Source: an uncultured Bacteroides sp. (GTDB lineage: Bacteria > Bacteroidota > Bacteroidia > Bacteroidales > Bacteroidaceae). Taken from it: 64,000 bases of DNA. The DNA lies in assembly GCF_910586915.1 (NCBI RefSeq), contig NZ_CAJULN010000013.1:1-64000 (forward strand), given 5' to 3'. The translations under genes were made by a program, and so were the position numbers. Below are positions 27,009 to 36,102 of the stretch, piece by piece (the first letter of the stretch is position 1; every line of letters begins with the position of its first letter). The notes beneath the pieces were generated by a model that saw nothing but the letters and a program-made list of their open reading frames with translations, did no database searches and was not told the origin of the DNA.

Positions 27009-27120
27009 TAAAAAAACGTTTTTTATTTGCAATTTTCATCGGAAGTTTGTCTTTTTTGTGGGGAATTGATAGAAATATGTCGTTCAAATCGCTTATTTGA
27101 TTGCATTTCTACTCCCGTCG

Positions 27121-27174
27121 TCGGACACGGCGACTGGCAGCCGGCGCTCTTCGGAGGCCGGCGTGTACGTCCGA
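27121..27174 (+). other. GC-rich hairpin with a C(UUCG)G loop
   Basis: In the 400 bases between the aromatic promoter and the TPR gene, GCCGGC (27140-27145) pairs with GCCGGC (27157-27162). Inside it CTC pairs with GAG around a TTCG loop, with one bulged G. An outer pair TCGGAC (27121-27126) / GTCCGA (27169-27174) encloses it. The local GC content is much higher than the surroundings. No T-tract follows, so it is not a standard terminator. Function unknown. Confidence 0.5.
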
Positions 27175-27226
27175 TATACGTTAAGGCGTGTTGCGAAATA
27201 GGAGTTTCACGTTTGTTTCGTCCGTA

Positions 27227-27322
27227 TGGAACTAAAGTTTCATACGGGTTGAAACTCTGGTTTCATAAGGGAGAAACTTTAGTTCCATCCCTGTTGAAAC
27301 TACAGTTTCAAGCCTTGAAACT
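27227..27322. repeat. About 22-bp periodic GAAACT/AGTTTC palindromic repeats
   Basis: Copies of the motif (T/A)G(A/G)AACT begin at 27227, 27250, 27272, 27295 and 27316. The first four are each followed by a partial inverted copy, for example TGAAACTACAGTTTCA. Spacing is 21-23 bases, about two helical turns. It lies between the 3' end of the TPR gene and the aromatic operon promoter region, outside any credible gene. Confidence 0.65.
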
Positions 27323-27350
27323 GCCGAAGGAACCGCTTGGGTGAAACAGA

Positions 27351-27383
27351 AAAGCCTGTCCAAATAAAAATTGGACAGGCTTT
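27351..27383 (-). terminator. Terminator of the recJ-recQ-TPR transcript
   Basis: A 13-bp perfect inverted repeat, AAAGCCTGTCCAA (27351-27363) and TTGGACAGGCTTT (27371-27383), has a 7-base loop and lies 25 bases after the TPR gene stop. On the minus strand the stem ends in TTT followed by TC. A-T symmetry means it could work in both directions. Confidence 0.8.
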
Positions 27384-27408
27384 CGGAGGGGAGGAGAGTA
27401 CAATATCT

Positions 27409-28371
27409 TTAAAAGATACCCGGAATCGCCTCTTGCTTTATTCCTTGAGTCCTGAATTCTCCGTTCAGTACGGCTTCTTCTTTCGGATTCAGTTCGAGCG
27501 ATTTCTTCATGTCTTCCACCGAGCCGTCTTTATCTCCGTTCAGCAGCCTGGCACGCCCGCGTTCTTTGTAGGCTTCTGCGAAATTCGGATTCAGTTCGAT
27601 GGCCTCGTCAAAGAGCCCGATAGCTTCCGGCAGTCTGTCTTGGTTGATATAGAGCTGCCCTGCATAGAGATAGGCCTGCTCGTTGAAAGGATTTATTTCC
27701 GTCACAAGGTGATAGTCCGCTTCCGCTTCCTCCGTCTGCCCGTTGGCTTCTTTCACTTTTCCCCGCAGGAGGATGGCGGTTTCCTCTTCCGGATTCAATG
27801 CAAGGACTGCATCAACGTCCTCCATTGTTTCGTTGTACTGTCTTAGTTGCAGCAACGTCTCCGCACGCAGCAGGCGGGCTTCGATGAAATCGTCTTTCAG
27901 GGTGATTGCTTTGGTGAGGTGGGCGATAGTCATCAGTGCGTCGTTCTGCCCCTTGCGGGCTTTGCCTATGAGGTAATGCGCCACGGCGTTCTCTGCTTCA
28001 AGGGCAACCGCCTTGTTGGCAGCCTCCTCCATCGCCCGGTAATCTTCCAGGATAAAGCATACGTTTGCCAGTGTCAGGAAAGTATGGGCGATGTGCGGTT
28101 CCATCTCGACCATTTGCTCCAGCAGTTGGCGTGCTTCGGTTGTCTCCCCTGTCTGGATGTGGAGTTGCGCGAGATAGCCCATCGTCTCGAAATCCTTTTC
28201 GATGGCAAGCGCTTCGGTGAAACATTTTGCGGCATAATCCGGACGTCCCATGCGTTGTGCACGCAGACCGTCGTATTTGAAAATCTCGAATCTTTTCTGT
28301 TCGTTTTTCTGCTTTTCGCTTTCCGGAGTTTCCGTTTTTCCGGAGAAGAAAGATTTAAAGAAGTTCGGCAT
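27409..28371 (-). CDS. TPR-repeat protein
   Basis: A 320-residue protein with at least six tetratricopeptide repeats: GRPDYAAKCFTEALAIEKD at about 41-59, then GETTEARQLLEQMVEMEPH, EDYRAMEEAANKAVALEAEN, RQYNETMEDVDAVLALNPEE, DRLPEAIGLFDEAIELNPNF and GDKDGSVEDMKKSLELNPKE. There is no signal peptide; the N-terminus MPNFFKSFFSGKTETPESEK is followed by a charged stretch. TPR arrays bind proteins, but the partner is unknown. It lies 38 bases downstream of recQ and is probably co-transcribed with it. Confidence 0.88.
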   Translation of the reverse strand: MPNFFKSFFSGKTETPESEKQKNEQKRFEIFKYDGLRAQRMGRPDYAAKCFTEALAIEKDFETMGYLAQLHIQTGETTEARQLLEQMVEMEPHIAHTFLTLANVCFILEDYRAMEEAANKAVALEAENAVAHYLIGKARKGQNDALMTIAHLTKAITLKDDFIEARLLRAETLLQLRQYNETMEDVDAVLALNPEEETAILLRGKVKEANGQTEEAEADYHLVTEINPFNEQAYLYAGQLYINQDRLPEAIGLFDEAIELNPNFAEAYKERGRARLLNGDKDGSVEDMKKSLELNPKEEAVLNGEFRTQGIKQEAIPGIF

Positions 28372-28409
28372 GATATGTTGTTTTTGAGTTTGTCTGCAAA
28401 TGTAGTAAC

Positions 28410-30350
28410 TTATTTCGAAATATGTAATATTCCGTCCTCCATCTTCAAAGTGCCCTCGTCCAACAGGCTGCGGATGGCCTCGGCAACGTCCTCTCTTTCT
28501 GCTGTTAATTGAACGGCTATCTCTTTGGGAGATGACGGGCGCTGGAGGAGCAATGCGCTGATTTGCTGCTTCAGTTCTTCAAAGGCGACTTCGGAGGAAG
28601 CATTCGTCGCACGGTGGCTGAGGCAGACATCGCATTGCCCGCAGTTGTGCTTGTTTTCCTCTCCGAAATAGCGGAGCAGCATCCGGCTGCGGCATACATT
28701 CTCTGAGCCGACATACGTTTCCATTGCCTGGATGCGTGCTTCGTAGCGTGCCTTGCGCTCTTCATAGACCGAGGGGGGGATGTGTACGAAACGAAGCTCC
28801 TGCCGCTCGCGCGCGTATATAATATAAGGTGTCTTTTTGCGAGGAATGTAATCTACGATGCGCCGTTTGGTCAGCGTCACCAATATGTTGTAGATTTGCT
28901 CGCGAGTCAGTCCGGTGCGGAGGGCGAGGGATGCTTCGTTGATATAAGCATAATCCGTAAATACCCCTGTGTACATACGGAGGATGATTTGTATCAACGC
29001 TTCCGCTTCCGGCCCCATTTCGTACAACTTGTACAACTCATCCCGGCGAAGCGTGAAAAGGATGCGCGAAGCGTTGTCCTGCTCGTCTGTGTATTCCAGG
29101 TAACCGGCTTGAGTCAATATCTTCAGTGCACTGTCTACCGGGACCGGGAAGTATTTGAACTTCCGGCAAAACTCTTCGAGGTTGAATTCGCGCACACACT
29201 GGAAGCCGTCTCCCATTGCCATCTGGTAATAATATTGCAGATGCTCGTAGACATCGAGTATGTACGTTTTGTCGGGGAAAGTATCCGCTATCCGTTTGTG
29301 CAGGGTTGTCTTGTCCGACTTGGCGTATAGGATGACGGCATAGGCCTTCTTACCGTCTCTTCCCGCACGTCCCGCCTCCTGGAAGTAGGCTTCGGGCGAA
29401 TCGGGCAAGTCGAGGTGCAGCACAATGCGGACATCGGGCTTGTCGATACCCATCCCGAAGGCGTTTGTTGCCACCATCACGCGGACTTCCCCGTTTTGCC
29501 AACGCTTTTGCCGGAGGTCTTTTACGGCATTGTCGAGCCCGGCATGGTAGAAGTCGGCAGTAATATCTTCGTTCACCAACAGTTCGGTGATTTCTTTGGT
29601 GCGCCGTCTGTTGCGCACATAGACAATGGCGCTGCCTTCTATTTTTCGCAGGATATGCAGCAGTTCGCTTGTCTTGTTGTCTGTCTTGCGGACGATGTAT
29701 GCTAAATTCTTCCGTTCGAAACTCATGCGGAAGACATTCCCTTTCTCGAAATTCAGCCGTTCCTGGATGTCTTTTACCACTGCCGGAGTTGCGGTCGCGG
29801 TGAGTGCCAGCACCGGAACTCCCGGCAGAAGTTCCCGTATTTCCGCTATCTTCAGGTAGGCGGGGCGGAAATCGTATCCCCATTGCGAGATACAGTGGCT
29901 TTCGTCTACCGTTATCATGGAGACTTTCATGGAACGGAGCTTGGTGCGGAATATTTCCGTATCCAAACGTTCCGGAGAGATATAGAGGAATTTGTAGTTG
30001 CCGAAGATGCAGTTTTCGAGTGCGGTGATAATCTCCTGCCGGGTCATACCCGAATATACGGCGAGTGCCTTGATACCGCGTTTGCGCAGATTGTGTACCT
30101 GGTCTTTCATCAGGGCGATGAGGGGAGTGATGACGATACAAATCCCCTCTTGGGCGAGGGCGGGAACCTGAAAGGTGATGGACTTTCCGCCGCCGGTAGG
30201 CATCAGTCCCAACGTATCTCTGCCTTCGCCGATACTGGTAATGATCTCTTCCTGCAAGTCGCGGAAAGAGTCATAACCCCAGTATTGTTTTAATATCTCC
30301 TGATACTTACTCAATCGGTTTGATGTCTTCGATTTGAAGTTGTACTTCAC
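28410..30350 (-). CDS. recQ: ATP-dependent DNA helicase RecQ
   Basis: A 3'-5' DNA helicase of recombination and repair. It contains Walker A MPTGGGKS, motif II as DESH (TVDESHCISQWGYDFRP), motif VI QEAGRAGRDGKKA, and a RecQ zinc-binding cluster CRSRMLLRYFGE...CGQCDVC near 555-580. A winged-helix-like C-terminus follows and no clear HRDC domain is seen. The ATG at 30350 overlaps the end of recJ by 44 bases; a TTG at 30314 (MSKYQEILKQYWGY) is an equally good start and matches the usual RecQ N-terminus better. Confidence 0.94.
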   Translation of the reverse strand: MKYNFKSKTSNRLSKYQEILKQYWGYDSFRDLQEEIITSIGEGRDTLGLMPTGGGKSITFQVPALAQEGICIVITPLIALMKDQVHNLRKRGIKALAVYSGMTRQEIITALENCIFGNYKFLYISPERLDTEIFRTKLRSMKVSMITVDESHCISQWGYDFRPAYLKIAEIRELLPGVPVLALTATATPAVVKDIQERLNFEKGNVFRMSFERKNLAYIVRKTDNKTSELLHILRKIEGSAIVYVRNRRRTKEITELLVNEDITADFYHAGLDNAVKDLRQKRWQNGEVRVMVATNAFGMGIDKPDVRIVLHLDLPDSPEAYFQEAGRAGRDGKKAYAVILYAKSDKTTLHKRIADTFPDKTYILDVYEHLQYYYQMAMGDGFQCVREFNLEEFCRKFKYFPVPVDSALKILTQAGYLEYTDEQDNASRILFTLRRDELYKLYEMGPEAEALIQIILRMYTGVFTDYAYINEASLALRTGLTREQIYNILVTLTKRRIVDYIPRKKTPYIIYARERQELRFVHIPPSVYEERKARYEARIQAMETYVGSENVCRSRMLLRYFGEENKHNCGQCDVCLSHRATNASSEVAFEELKQQISALLLQRPSSPKEIAVQLTAEREDVAEAIRSLLDEGTLKMEDGILHISK

Positions 30351-32025
30351 CCCGTTTGTGGGTGTTCTCTTCGATGGTGTAGCAGATGTCGAACGAACGT
30401 TTGGTCTTGATGTACCGCACGTGCGAACTTTGCCCGAATGCGATACCGTTCATGACGTTGTTCGATTTGTTATCCACCAGTTCGAGCTTGATGTGTTCCT
30501 GGTCGCGTCCTACCACTTTGCTTGTTCCGTAGTCATACACATGGTGCGTGCAGAAGATAGGTTTGATGTTGTCGGGACCGAAAGGATTGAATTTTTTCAG
30601 GTCGTTGAAGAACCTGGGAGAGATGTCTCTGAAATCAATCTCGGCATCAATGTCAATGACGGCACTCGTCTGTTCCGGTAGGATATGCTGTGAGACATAT
30701 TCCTCAAACCGCTTGGTGAAGGCAGCCACATTCTCCACTTTCATGGATAATCCGGCAGCATAAGTGTGTCCGCCGAAGTTCTCCAACAGGTCGCGGCAAT
30801 GCTCAATCGCTTTGTACACATCGAAACCGGAGACGGAACGTGCCGACCCCGTTGCCATATCGTCCGTGCGGGTCAGCACCACGGCAGGACGATAGTAGAC
30901 TTCCGTCAGGCGGGAAGCCACGATACCGATTACACCTTTGTGCCACTCTTCGTTATAAAGAACGATAGAGCGGCGGTCGGCCAGTCCTTCCAAATGGGCG
31001 ACGATTCTGTTTGCCTCTTCCGTCATGCTCTTGTCGAGGTCTTTCCGTGTCTCGTTATACTGATTGATTTGTCCGGCTTTCTCAAGTGCAGCCGAGAAGT
31101 CTTTCTCCGTCAGCAGGTCGACCGCCTCTTTTCCGTTTTGGATACGTCCCGATGCATTGATGCGCGGACCGATTTTGAACACGATATCGCTGACTGTAAT
31201 TTCTTTTTCGGAAAGTCCGCATACATCGATAATGGCTTTCATCCCGATGCTCGGATTGCTGTTCAACTGCTTCAACCCGTGAAAAGCAAGAATGCGGTTC
31301 TCGCCCATAATCGGAACGATGTCTGATGCAATGCTGACCGCCACAATGTCAAGCAACGGAATCAGGTGGTGAAACTCGATACCGTTACTGATAGCGAAGG
31401 CTTGCATGAACTTGAAACCGACGCCGCATCCTGAAAGGTGCGTGTACGGATAGGTGTTGTCCGGGCGTTTGGCGTTCAGAATAGCTACGGCAGGCGGGAG
31501 TATATCGTCCGGCACATGGTGGTCGCAGATGATAAAATCAATACCTTTCTCTTTGGCATACGTCACTTCCTCTACTGCTTTTATTCCACAGTCGAGCACA
31601 ATAATTAAGCCTACGCCGGTTTCTGCGGCATAGTCCACTCCCTTTTTAGAAATCCCATACCCCTCGTTGTAACGGTCGGGTATGTAATAATCAAGGTTCG
31701 AATAGAACTGTTGGATAAACTTGTAGACCAGTGCCACGGCGGTAGTACCGTCTACGTCATAATCTCCATAAATTAGAATACGTTCTTTCTTTCCCATCGC
31801 CCTGTTCAGACGTTCTACTGCAATATCCATATCCCTCATCAGGAATGGGTCATGCAGGTCGGGCAATTGCGGGCGGAAGAATTTCTTGGCATCTGTTGGC
31901 TTTGTAATTCCCCGTTGCACCAAAAGTTGTCCGAGTATCGGGCTAATCCCCAATTCTTGTGCCAATGTCTGGCTTATTTCTGTCTGTTCGGGTGTAATGG
32001 GTCGATAATTCCATTTGTGATTCAT
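30307..32025 (-). CDS. recJ: Single-stranded-DNA-specific exonuclease RecJ
   Basis: A 5'-3' single-strand exonuclease used in RecF-type recombination and mismatch repair. The 572-residue protein shows the DHH phosphoesterase motifs ILIYGDYDVDGTTAVAL, IIVLDCGIKA and FIICDHHVPDD, the DHHA1 motif ENFGGHTYAAGLSMKVEN, and a C-terminal OB-fold. It overlaps recQ, so the two repair enzymes are translationally linked. A one-mismatch -7 box, TACTTTTA on the minus strand at 32100-32093, may serve this operon. Confidence 0.95.
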   Translation of the reverse strand: MNHKWNYRPITPEQTEISQTLAQELGISPILGQLLVQRGITKPTDAKKFFRPQLPDLHDPFLMRDMDIAVERLNRAMGKKERILIYGDYDVDGTTAVALVYKFIQQFYSNLDYYIPDRYNEGYGISKKGVDYAAETGVGLIIVLDCGIKAVEEVTYAKEKGIDFIICDHHVPDDILPPAVAILNAKRPDNTYPYTHLSGCGVGFKFMQAFAISNGIEFHHLIPLLDIVAVSIASDIVPIMGENRILAFHGLKQLNSNPSIGMKAIIDVCGLSEKEITVSDIVFKIGPRINASGRIQNGKEAVDLLTEKDFSAALEKAGQINQYNETRKDLDKSMTEEANRIVAHLEGLADRRSIVLYNEEWHKGVIGIVASRLTEVYYRPAVVLTRTDDMATGSARSVSGFDVYKAIEHCRDLLENFGGHTYAAGLSMKVENVAAFTKRFEEYVSQHILPEQTSAVIDIDAEIDFRDISPRFFNDLKKFNPFGPDNIKPIFCTHHVYDYGTSKVVGRDQEHIKLELVDNKSNNVMNGIAFGQSSHVRYIKTKRSFDICYTIEENTHKRGEVQLQIEDIKPIE

Positions 32026-32223
32026 TCTTATATATTGCTTTTTTCTTTTCTGTTCTCAAGGGTTGAGAAAGGCACTTCTTTTCAACGAGGGGTAAAAGTA
32101 CGAAAAAAACCGGAAGTGGGAGAAGATATGATGAAAATATTTCGTGGGCAACTTATAATGGCTTTATCTTCGGGCTATATATGGACTGCTGCTTTACCGC
32201 CCAATAAGGCTCAGACGGAATGT

Positions 32224-32658
32224 TTATCGCAAATCCCGTTCTTCGTATTTGCATATCGCCTCTATCCACTCCTCAGTCAGTGGCATAGACTCATGCTTTT
32301 CCAAGTCGAAAGTCACCATGACAGACTTGCAGATGCATTTTATCTCGTTCGTTTCCGTATCAATCACCCGTTGGACCAGATGAAAACTCTTGGTGCCTAT
32401 CTTGGAGACGGCCGTTTGCACGGCAATATGGTCTGATGCGAAAATCTGCTTGACGAAGTCCGCTTCGATATGAACGACAACGATACCCATCTTCTCCCAA
32501 TCTACGCCCGGACATACCGAGGCGAAGTATTCGGTCTTTCCCAAATCATAAAAAGAGAAATAAACGGTGTTGTTGACGTGCCCGAATTTATCTACGTCAT
32601 TGAAGCGCAACTGAATAGGTAATGTGTGGTGAAATACGATTTCTTCCATTGTTTTCAC
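32224..32658 (-). CDS. Hotdog-fold acyl-CoA thioesterase (4HBT family)
   Basis: A 144-residue single-domain protein. RFNDVDKFGHVNNTVYFSFY contains the Asp and His-Val-Asn-Asn motif of 4-hydroxybenzoyl-CoA-type thioesterases (the YbgC/FadM-like group), followed by IEADFVKQIFASDHIAVQTA. The substrate cannot be told; such enzymes hydrolyse short or branched acyl-CoAs. Met1 and Met4 are both possible starts. It is divergent from the Sua5/TsaC gene. Confidence 0.88.
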   Translation of the reverse strand: MKTMEEIVFHHTLPIQLRFNDVDKFGHVNNTVYFSFYDLGKTEYFASVCPGVDWEKMGIVVVHIEADFVKQIFASDHIAVQTAVSKIGTKSFHLVQRVIDTETNEIKCICKSVMVTFDLEKHESMPLTEEWIEAICKYEERDLR

Positions 32659-32666
32659 TTAATCTT

Positions 32667-32696
32667 TTTGAATTCGGCGCAAAATTAGTACTTTTG
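32667..32696 (+). promoter_or_regulatory. Predicted promoter of the Sua5/TsaC-ClC operon
   Basis: TTTG (32667-32670), 18 bases, TACTTTTG (32689-32696). Both boxes match the Bacteroides consensus; the spacing is one base short of the usual range. The leader to the ATG at 32728 is about 25 bases. Confidence 0.75.
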
Positions 32697-32727
32697 CGTG
32701 TTATTCTCAACAGAAATTAACCAAGAA

Positions 32728-33291
32728 ATGATAGAAGATATTAAAAAAGCCTGTCAGGTGATGAATGAAGGGGGAGTCATCCTTTATCCTACTGATACCG
32801 TTTGGGGAATAGGCTGCGACGCGACTAACGAAGAGGCGGTGCGTCGTGTATATGAGATAAAGAAACGTGCGGACAGCAAGGCGATGCTTGTGTTGGTAGA
32901 TACTCCTGTGAAGGTGGATTTTTATGTACAGGATGTACCCAATGTAGCATGGGACTTGATTGAAGTTGCCGACAAGCCGTTGACGATAATTTATTCTGGT
33001 GCACGTAATTTGGCTCCGAATCTGTTGGCGGAAGACGGAAGTGTGGGCATACGCGTCACAAACGAGGAGTTCTCAAAACGCCTCTGTCAACGGTTCCGTA
33101 AAGCGATTGTCTCTACATCGGCGAATGTGAGCGGGCAGCCCGGTGCTGCCAATTTCAGCGAAATCAGCGATGAAATCAAATCGGCGGTAGATTATATCGT
33201 AAGCTTCCGTCAGGATGATATGAACCGGCCGAAACCTTCAAGTATTATTAAGTTGGACAAAGGTGGAGTGATTAAGATAATTCGTGAATAA
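32728..33291 (+). CDS. L-threonylcarbamoyladenylate synthase (Sua5/TsaC/YrdC)
   Basis: Makes the threonylcarbamoyl-AMP donor for t6A37 tRNA modification. The 187-residue YrdC domain has GGVILYPTDTVWGIGCDATN, YEIKKRADSKAMLVLV and the SVGIRVTNEEFSKRLCQRF and STSANVSGQPGAANF motifs. There is no extra Sua5 C-terminal domain, so it is TsaC-sized. Start at 32728 (MIEDIKKACQVM); an in-frame GTG at 32698 sits on the promoter. The stop overlaps the ClC gene by one base. Confidence 0.93.
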   Translation: MIEDIKKACQVMNEGGVILYPTDTVWGIGCDATNEEAVRRVYEIKKRADSKAMLVLVDTPVKVDFYVQDVPNVAWDLIEVADKPLTIIYSGARNLAPNLLAEDGSVGIRVTNEEFSKRLCQRFRKAIVSTSANVSGQPGAANFSEISDEIKSAVDYIVSFRQDDMNRPKPSSIIKLDKGGVIKIIRE

Positions 33292-35084
33292 TGAAAGAGG
33301 AAAAACAGAGTTTATTACAGCGTTGCATCAAGTGGCGGGAAGCTAATATAAAGGAAAAGCAGTTTATCCTGATATTAAGTTTCCTGGTCGGAATCTTCAC
33401 AGCGTTTGCAGCTTTGATATTGAAGTTCTTTATCCATCAGATACAGAATTTCTTGACTGATAATTTTAATGTAACGGAAGCCAACTACCTGTATCTGGTA
33501 TATCCGGTTGTCGGAATTTTCCTGGCGGGCTGGTTTGTGCGCAACATTGTCAAGGACGATATCAGTCATGGAGTTACCAAGATTTTATATGCAATTTCCC
33601 GCAGAAAGGGGCGAATCAAGCGGCATAACATATGGTCGTCTATCATTGCCAGTGCGATTACCATCGGGTTCGGTGGTTCGGTAGGAGCGGAGGCGCCGAT
33701 TGTTTTGACGGGTTCTGCCATCGGCTCCAATTTGGGAAGCATATTCAAGATGGAGCACCGTACGCTGATGTTACTTGTCGGTTGCGGAGCGGCAGGTGCC
33801 GTTGCCGGTATCTTTAAAGCCCCGATTGCCGGACTGGTATTTACGCTGGAAGTGCTGATGATCGACCTCACCATGTCTTCGTTGCTCCCTTTGCTGATTT
33901 CGGCTGTGACGGCGGCTACCGTTTCTTATATAACTACCGGTACGGAAGCCATGTTCAAGTTTCATCTCGACCAGCCGTTTGAGTTGGAACGTATTCCTTA
34001 CGTTATTCTGTTGGGTATCTTTTGCGGACTGATTTCTCTCTACTTCACCCGTAGCATGAACTCGGTGGAAGGTGTTTTCGGCAAACTCAATAATCCTTAT
34101 AAAAAATTAGCCTTCGGGGGTGCGATGTTGAGCGTGTTGATTTTCCTTTTCCCACCTCTCTACGGCGAAGGATACGACACGATTAATCTTCTGCTGAACG
34201 GTACGTCTGCCGAGGAGTGGGATACGGTCATGAACAATTCGATATTCTATGGCTATGGTAGTCTGCTCTTGGTATATCTGATGCTGATTATTCTGCTGAA
34301 AGTGTTTGCATCCAGCGCAACGAACGGTGGTGGCGGTTGTGGAGGTATCTTTGCTCCTTCGCTTTACCTGGGGTGTATTGCCGGATTTGTGTTCTCGCAT
34401 TTTAGTAATGACTTTGCGTTCTCTGTCTATTTGCCCGAGAAGAATTTTGCTTTGATGGGAATGGCAGGGGTAATGAGCGGCGTTATGCACGCACCTTTGA
34501 CCGGAGTGTTTCTGATAGCCGAACTGACCGGCGGATATGATTTGTTCCTTCCGTTGATGATTGTATCCGTCAGCTCGTATCTGACGATTATCGCGTTTGA
34601 ACCTCATAGTATTTACTCCATGCGTTTGGCAAAGAGGGGGCAATTGCTGACACATCACAAAGACAAGGCGGTGCTGACACTGATGAAAATGGAGAATGTG
34701 GTGGAAAAGGATTTTGTGGTTGTGCATCCCGAAATGGATTTGGGCGAATTGGTGAAAGGCATTGCTGCTTCTCATCGGAATGTGTTCCCCGTGACGGATA
34801 AGAAAACTGGCGAACTGTTGGGTATTGTCCTGCTTGACGATATCCGTAACATTATGTTCCGGCAAGAACTTTACCATCGTTTTACCGTCAATAAATTGAT
34901 GACATCCGCTCCTGCCAAGATATACAATACGGATGGGATGGAACAAGTGATGCAGACGTTTGACGATACTAAAGCCTGGAATCTTCCGGTTGTGGATGAG
35001 GAAGGACGTTACGAGGGATTTGTCTCTAAATCGAAAATATTCAACTCATACCGGCAAGTGCTGGTGCATTTCTCGGAAGACTAA
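33291..35084 (+). CDS. ClC-family chloride channel or transporter with CBS domains
   Basis: A 597-residue membrane protein with about ten hydrophobic helices and the three ClC selectivity motifs: GGSVGAEAPIVLTGSAIGS (gating Glu retained), GGGGCGGIFAPSLYLGC (GxFxP type) and a later helix-R region. A C-terminal pair of CBS domains (about 455-595; VVVHPEMDLGELVKGIAASH, LMTSAPAKIYNTDGMEQV) may bind adenine nucleotides. Retention of the gating Glu suggests a possible H+/Cl- exchanger; it could instead carry fluoride or another anion. It is co-translated with the upstream gene through a TAATG overlap. Confidence 0.92.
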   Translation: MKEEKQSLLQRCIKWREANIKEKQFILILSFLVGIFTAFAALILKFFIHQIQNFLTDNFNVTEANYLYLVYPVVGIFLAGWFVRNIVKDDISHGVTKILYAISRRKGRIKRHNIWSSIIASAITIGFGGSVGAEAPIVLTGSAIGSNLGSIFKMEHRTLMLLVGCGAAGAVAGIFKAPIAGLVFTLEVLMIDLTMSSLLPLLISAVTAATVSYITTGTEAMFKFHLDQPFELERIPYVILLGIFCGLISLYFTRSMNSVEGVFGKLNNPYKKLAFGGAMLSVLIFLFPPLYGEGYDTINLLLNGTSAEEWDTVMNNSIFYGYGSLLLVYLMLIILLKVFASSATNGGGGCGGIFAPSLYLGCIAGFVFSHFSNDFAFSVYLPEKNFALMGMAGVMSGVMHAPLTGVFLIAELTGGYDLFLPLMIVSVSSYLTIIAFEPHSIYSMRLAKRGQLLTHHKDKAVLTLMKMENVVEKDFVVVHPEMDLGELVKGIAASHRNVFPVTDKKTGELLGIVLLDDIRNIMFRQELYHRFTVNKLMTSAPAKIYNTDGMEQVMQTFDDTKAWNLPVVDEEGRYEGFVSKSKIFNSYRQVLVHFSED

Positions 35085-35110
35085 CCCGTATCTATAACAT
35101 TGTTAAGATT

Positions 35111-36079
35111 ATGAAGAAAGAAGATTTAAGAATAGTATATATGGGTACTCCCGATTTTGCGGTAGAAGCCCTGAAACAGTTAGTAGAAGGTGGTTATAAT
35201 GTGGTGGGTGTGATAACCATGCCCGACAAACCGGCAGGACGCGGACATAAAATACAATACTCTCCGGTTAAGCAATACGCACTTGAACAGAATTTGCCAT
35301 TGCTCCAACCGGAGAAGCTAAAAGATGAGGCGTTTGTGGAGGCGTTGCGTGAATGGAAAGCCGATTTACAGATTGTAGTCGCCTTCCGTATGTTGCCGGA
35401 AGTAGTGTGGAATATGCCACGGTTAGGAACTTTCAATCTCCATGCGTCTTTGCTTCCTCAATATCGCGGAGCCGCCCCCATCAACTGGGCAGTGATAAAC
35501 GGCGATACGGAAACAGGTATCACTACTTTCTTCCTGAAACATGAGATAGACACCGGGGAAGTGATTCAGCAAGTCCGTGTGCCTATTGCGGATACGGATA
35601 ATGTGGAAGTGGTGCACGATAAACTGATGCTGTTAGGCGGAAAGTTGGTTGTTGAAACGGTTGATGCAATCTTGGAAGGCACGGTAAAGTCGATACCTCA
35701 AGAAGAAATGGCTGTGGTGGGCGAACTTCGTCCGGCTCCGAAGATATTTAAAGACACCTGCCGGATTGACTGGAACCGACCGGTGAAGAATGTCTATGAC
35801 TTTATTCGCGGACTCTCTCCTTATCCTGCCGCCTGGAGCGAACTGAACACTCCCGAAGGTGAAACTGTAGTCGTGAAAATCTTCGAGACGGAAAAGATTG
35901 TCGAACTGCATCAGTTGCCGGCCGGAACAGTCATGACGGATGGAAAGAAATACATAAAAGTGGCTGTATCGGACGGTTTTATATCTATCCTTTCACTACA
36001 GTTCCCCGGCAAAAAACGTCTGAAAACGGATGAACTGCTTCGCGGATACCGTCTGACAGATGGAAGTAAAATGAAATAA
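35111..36079 (+). CDS. fmt: Methionyl-tRNA formyltransferase
   Basis: Formylates initiator Met-tRNA. The 322-residue protein has RIVYMGTPDFAVEALKQL at the N-terminus, the catalytic segment FNLHASLLPQYRGAAPINWA with GDTETGITTFFLKHEIDTGE, and a C-terminal OB-like tRNA-binding domain. It follows the ClC gene by 26 bases and precedes rpe by 23, forming one co-directional cluster. Confidence 0.96.
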   Translation: MKKEDLRIVYMGTPDFAVEALKQLVEGGYNVVGVITMPDKPAGRGHKIQYSPVKQYALEQNLPLLQPEKLKDEAFVEALREWKADLQIVVAFRMLPEVVWNMPRLGTFNLHASLLPQYRGAAPINWAVINGDTETGITTFFLKHEIDTGEVIQQVRVPIADTDNVEVVHDKLMLLGGKLVVETVDAILEGTVKSIPQEEMAVVGELRPAPKIFKDTCRIDWNRPVKNVYDFIRGLSPYPAAWSELNTPEGETVVVKIFETEKIVELHQLPAGTVMTDGKKYIKVAVSDGFISILSLQFPGKKRLKTDELLRGYRLTDGSKMK

Positions 36080-36102
36080 ACTGAACCTAAAATAAAAGAG
36101 TT

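Noticed and set aside
27027..27344. 105-codon plus-strand frame upstream of the aromatic operon
   Set aside because: Covers a GC-rich hairpin and the GAAACT repeats, has no recognisable domain and odd composition; the DNA repeats explain the sequence better than coding does.
32026..32223. Possible small gene between recJ and the thioesterase gene
   Set aside because: Only T-rich leader sequence and a near-consensus -7 box for recJ on the minus strand are visible; no credible short frame.
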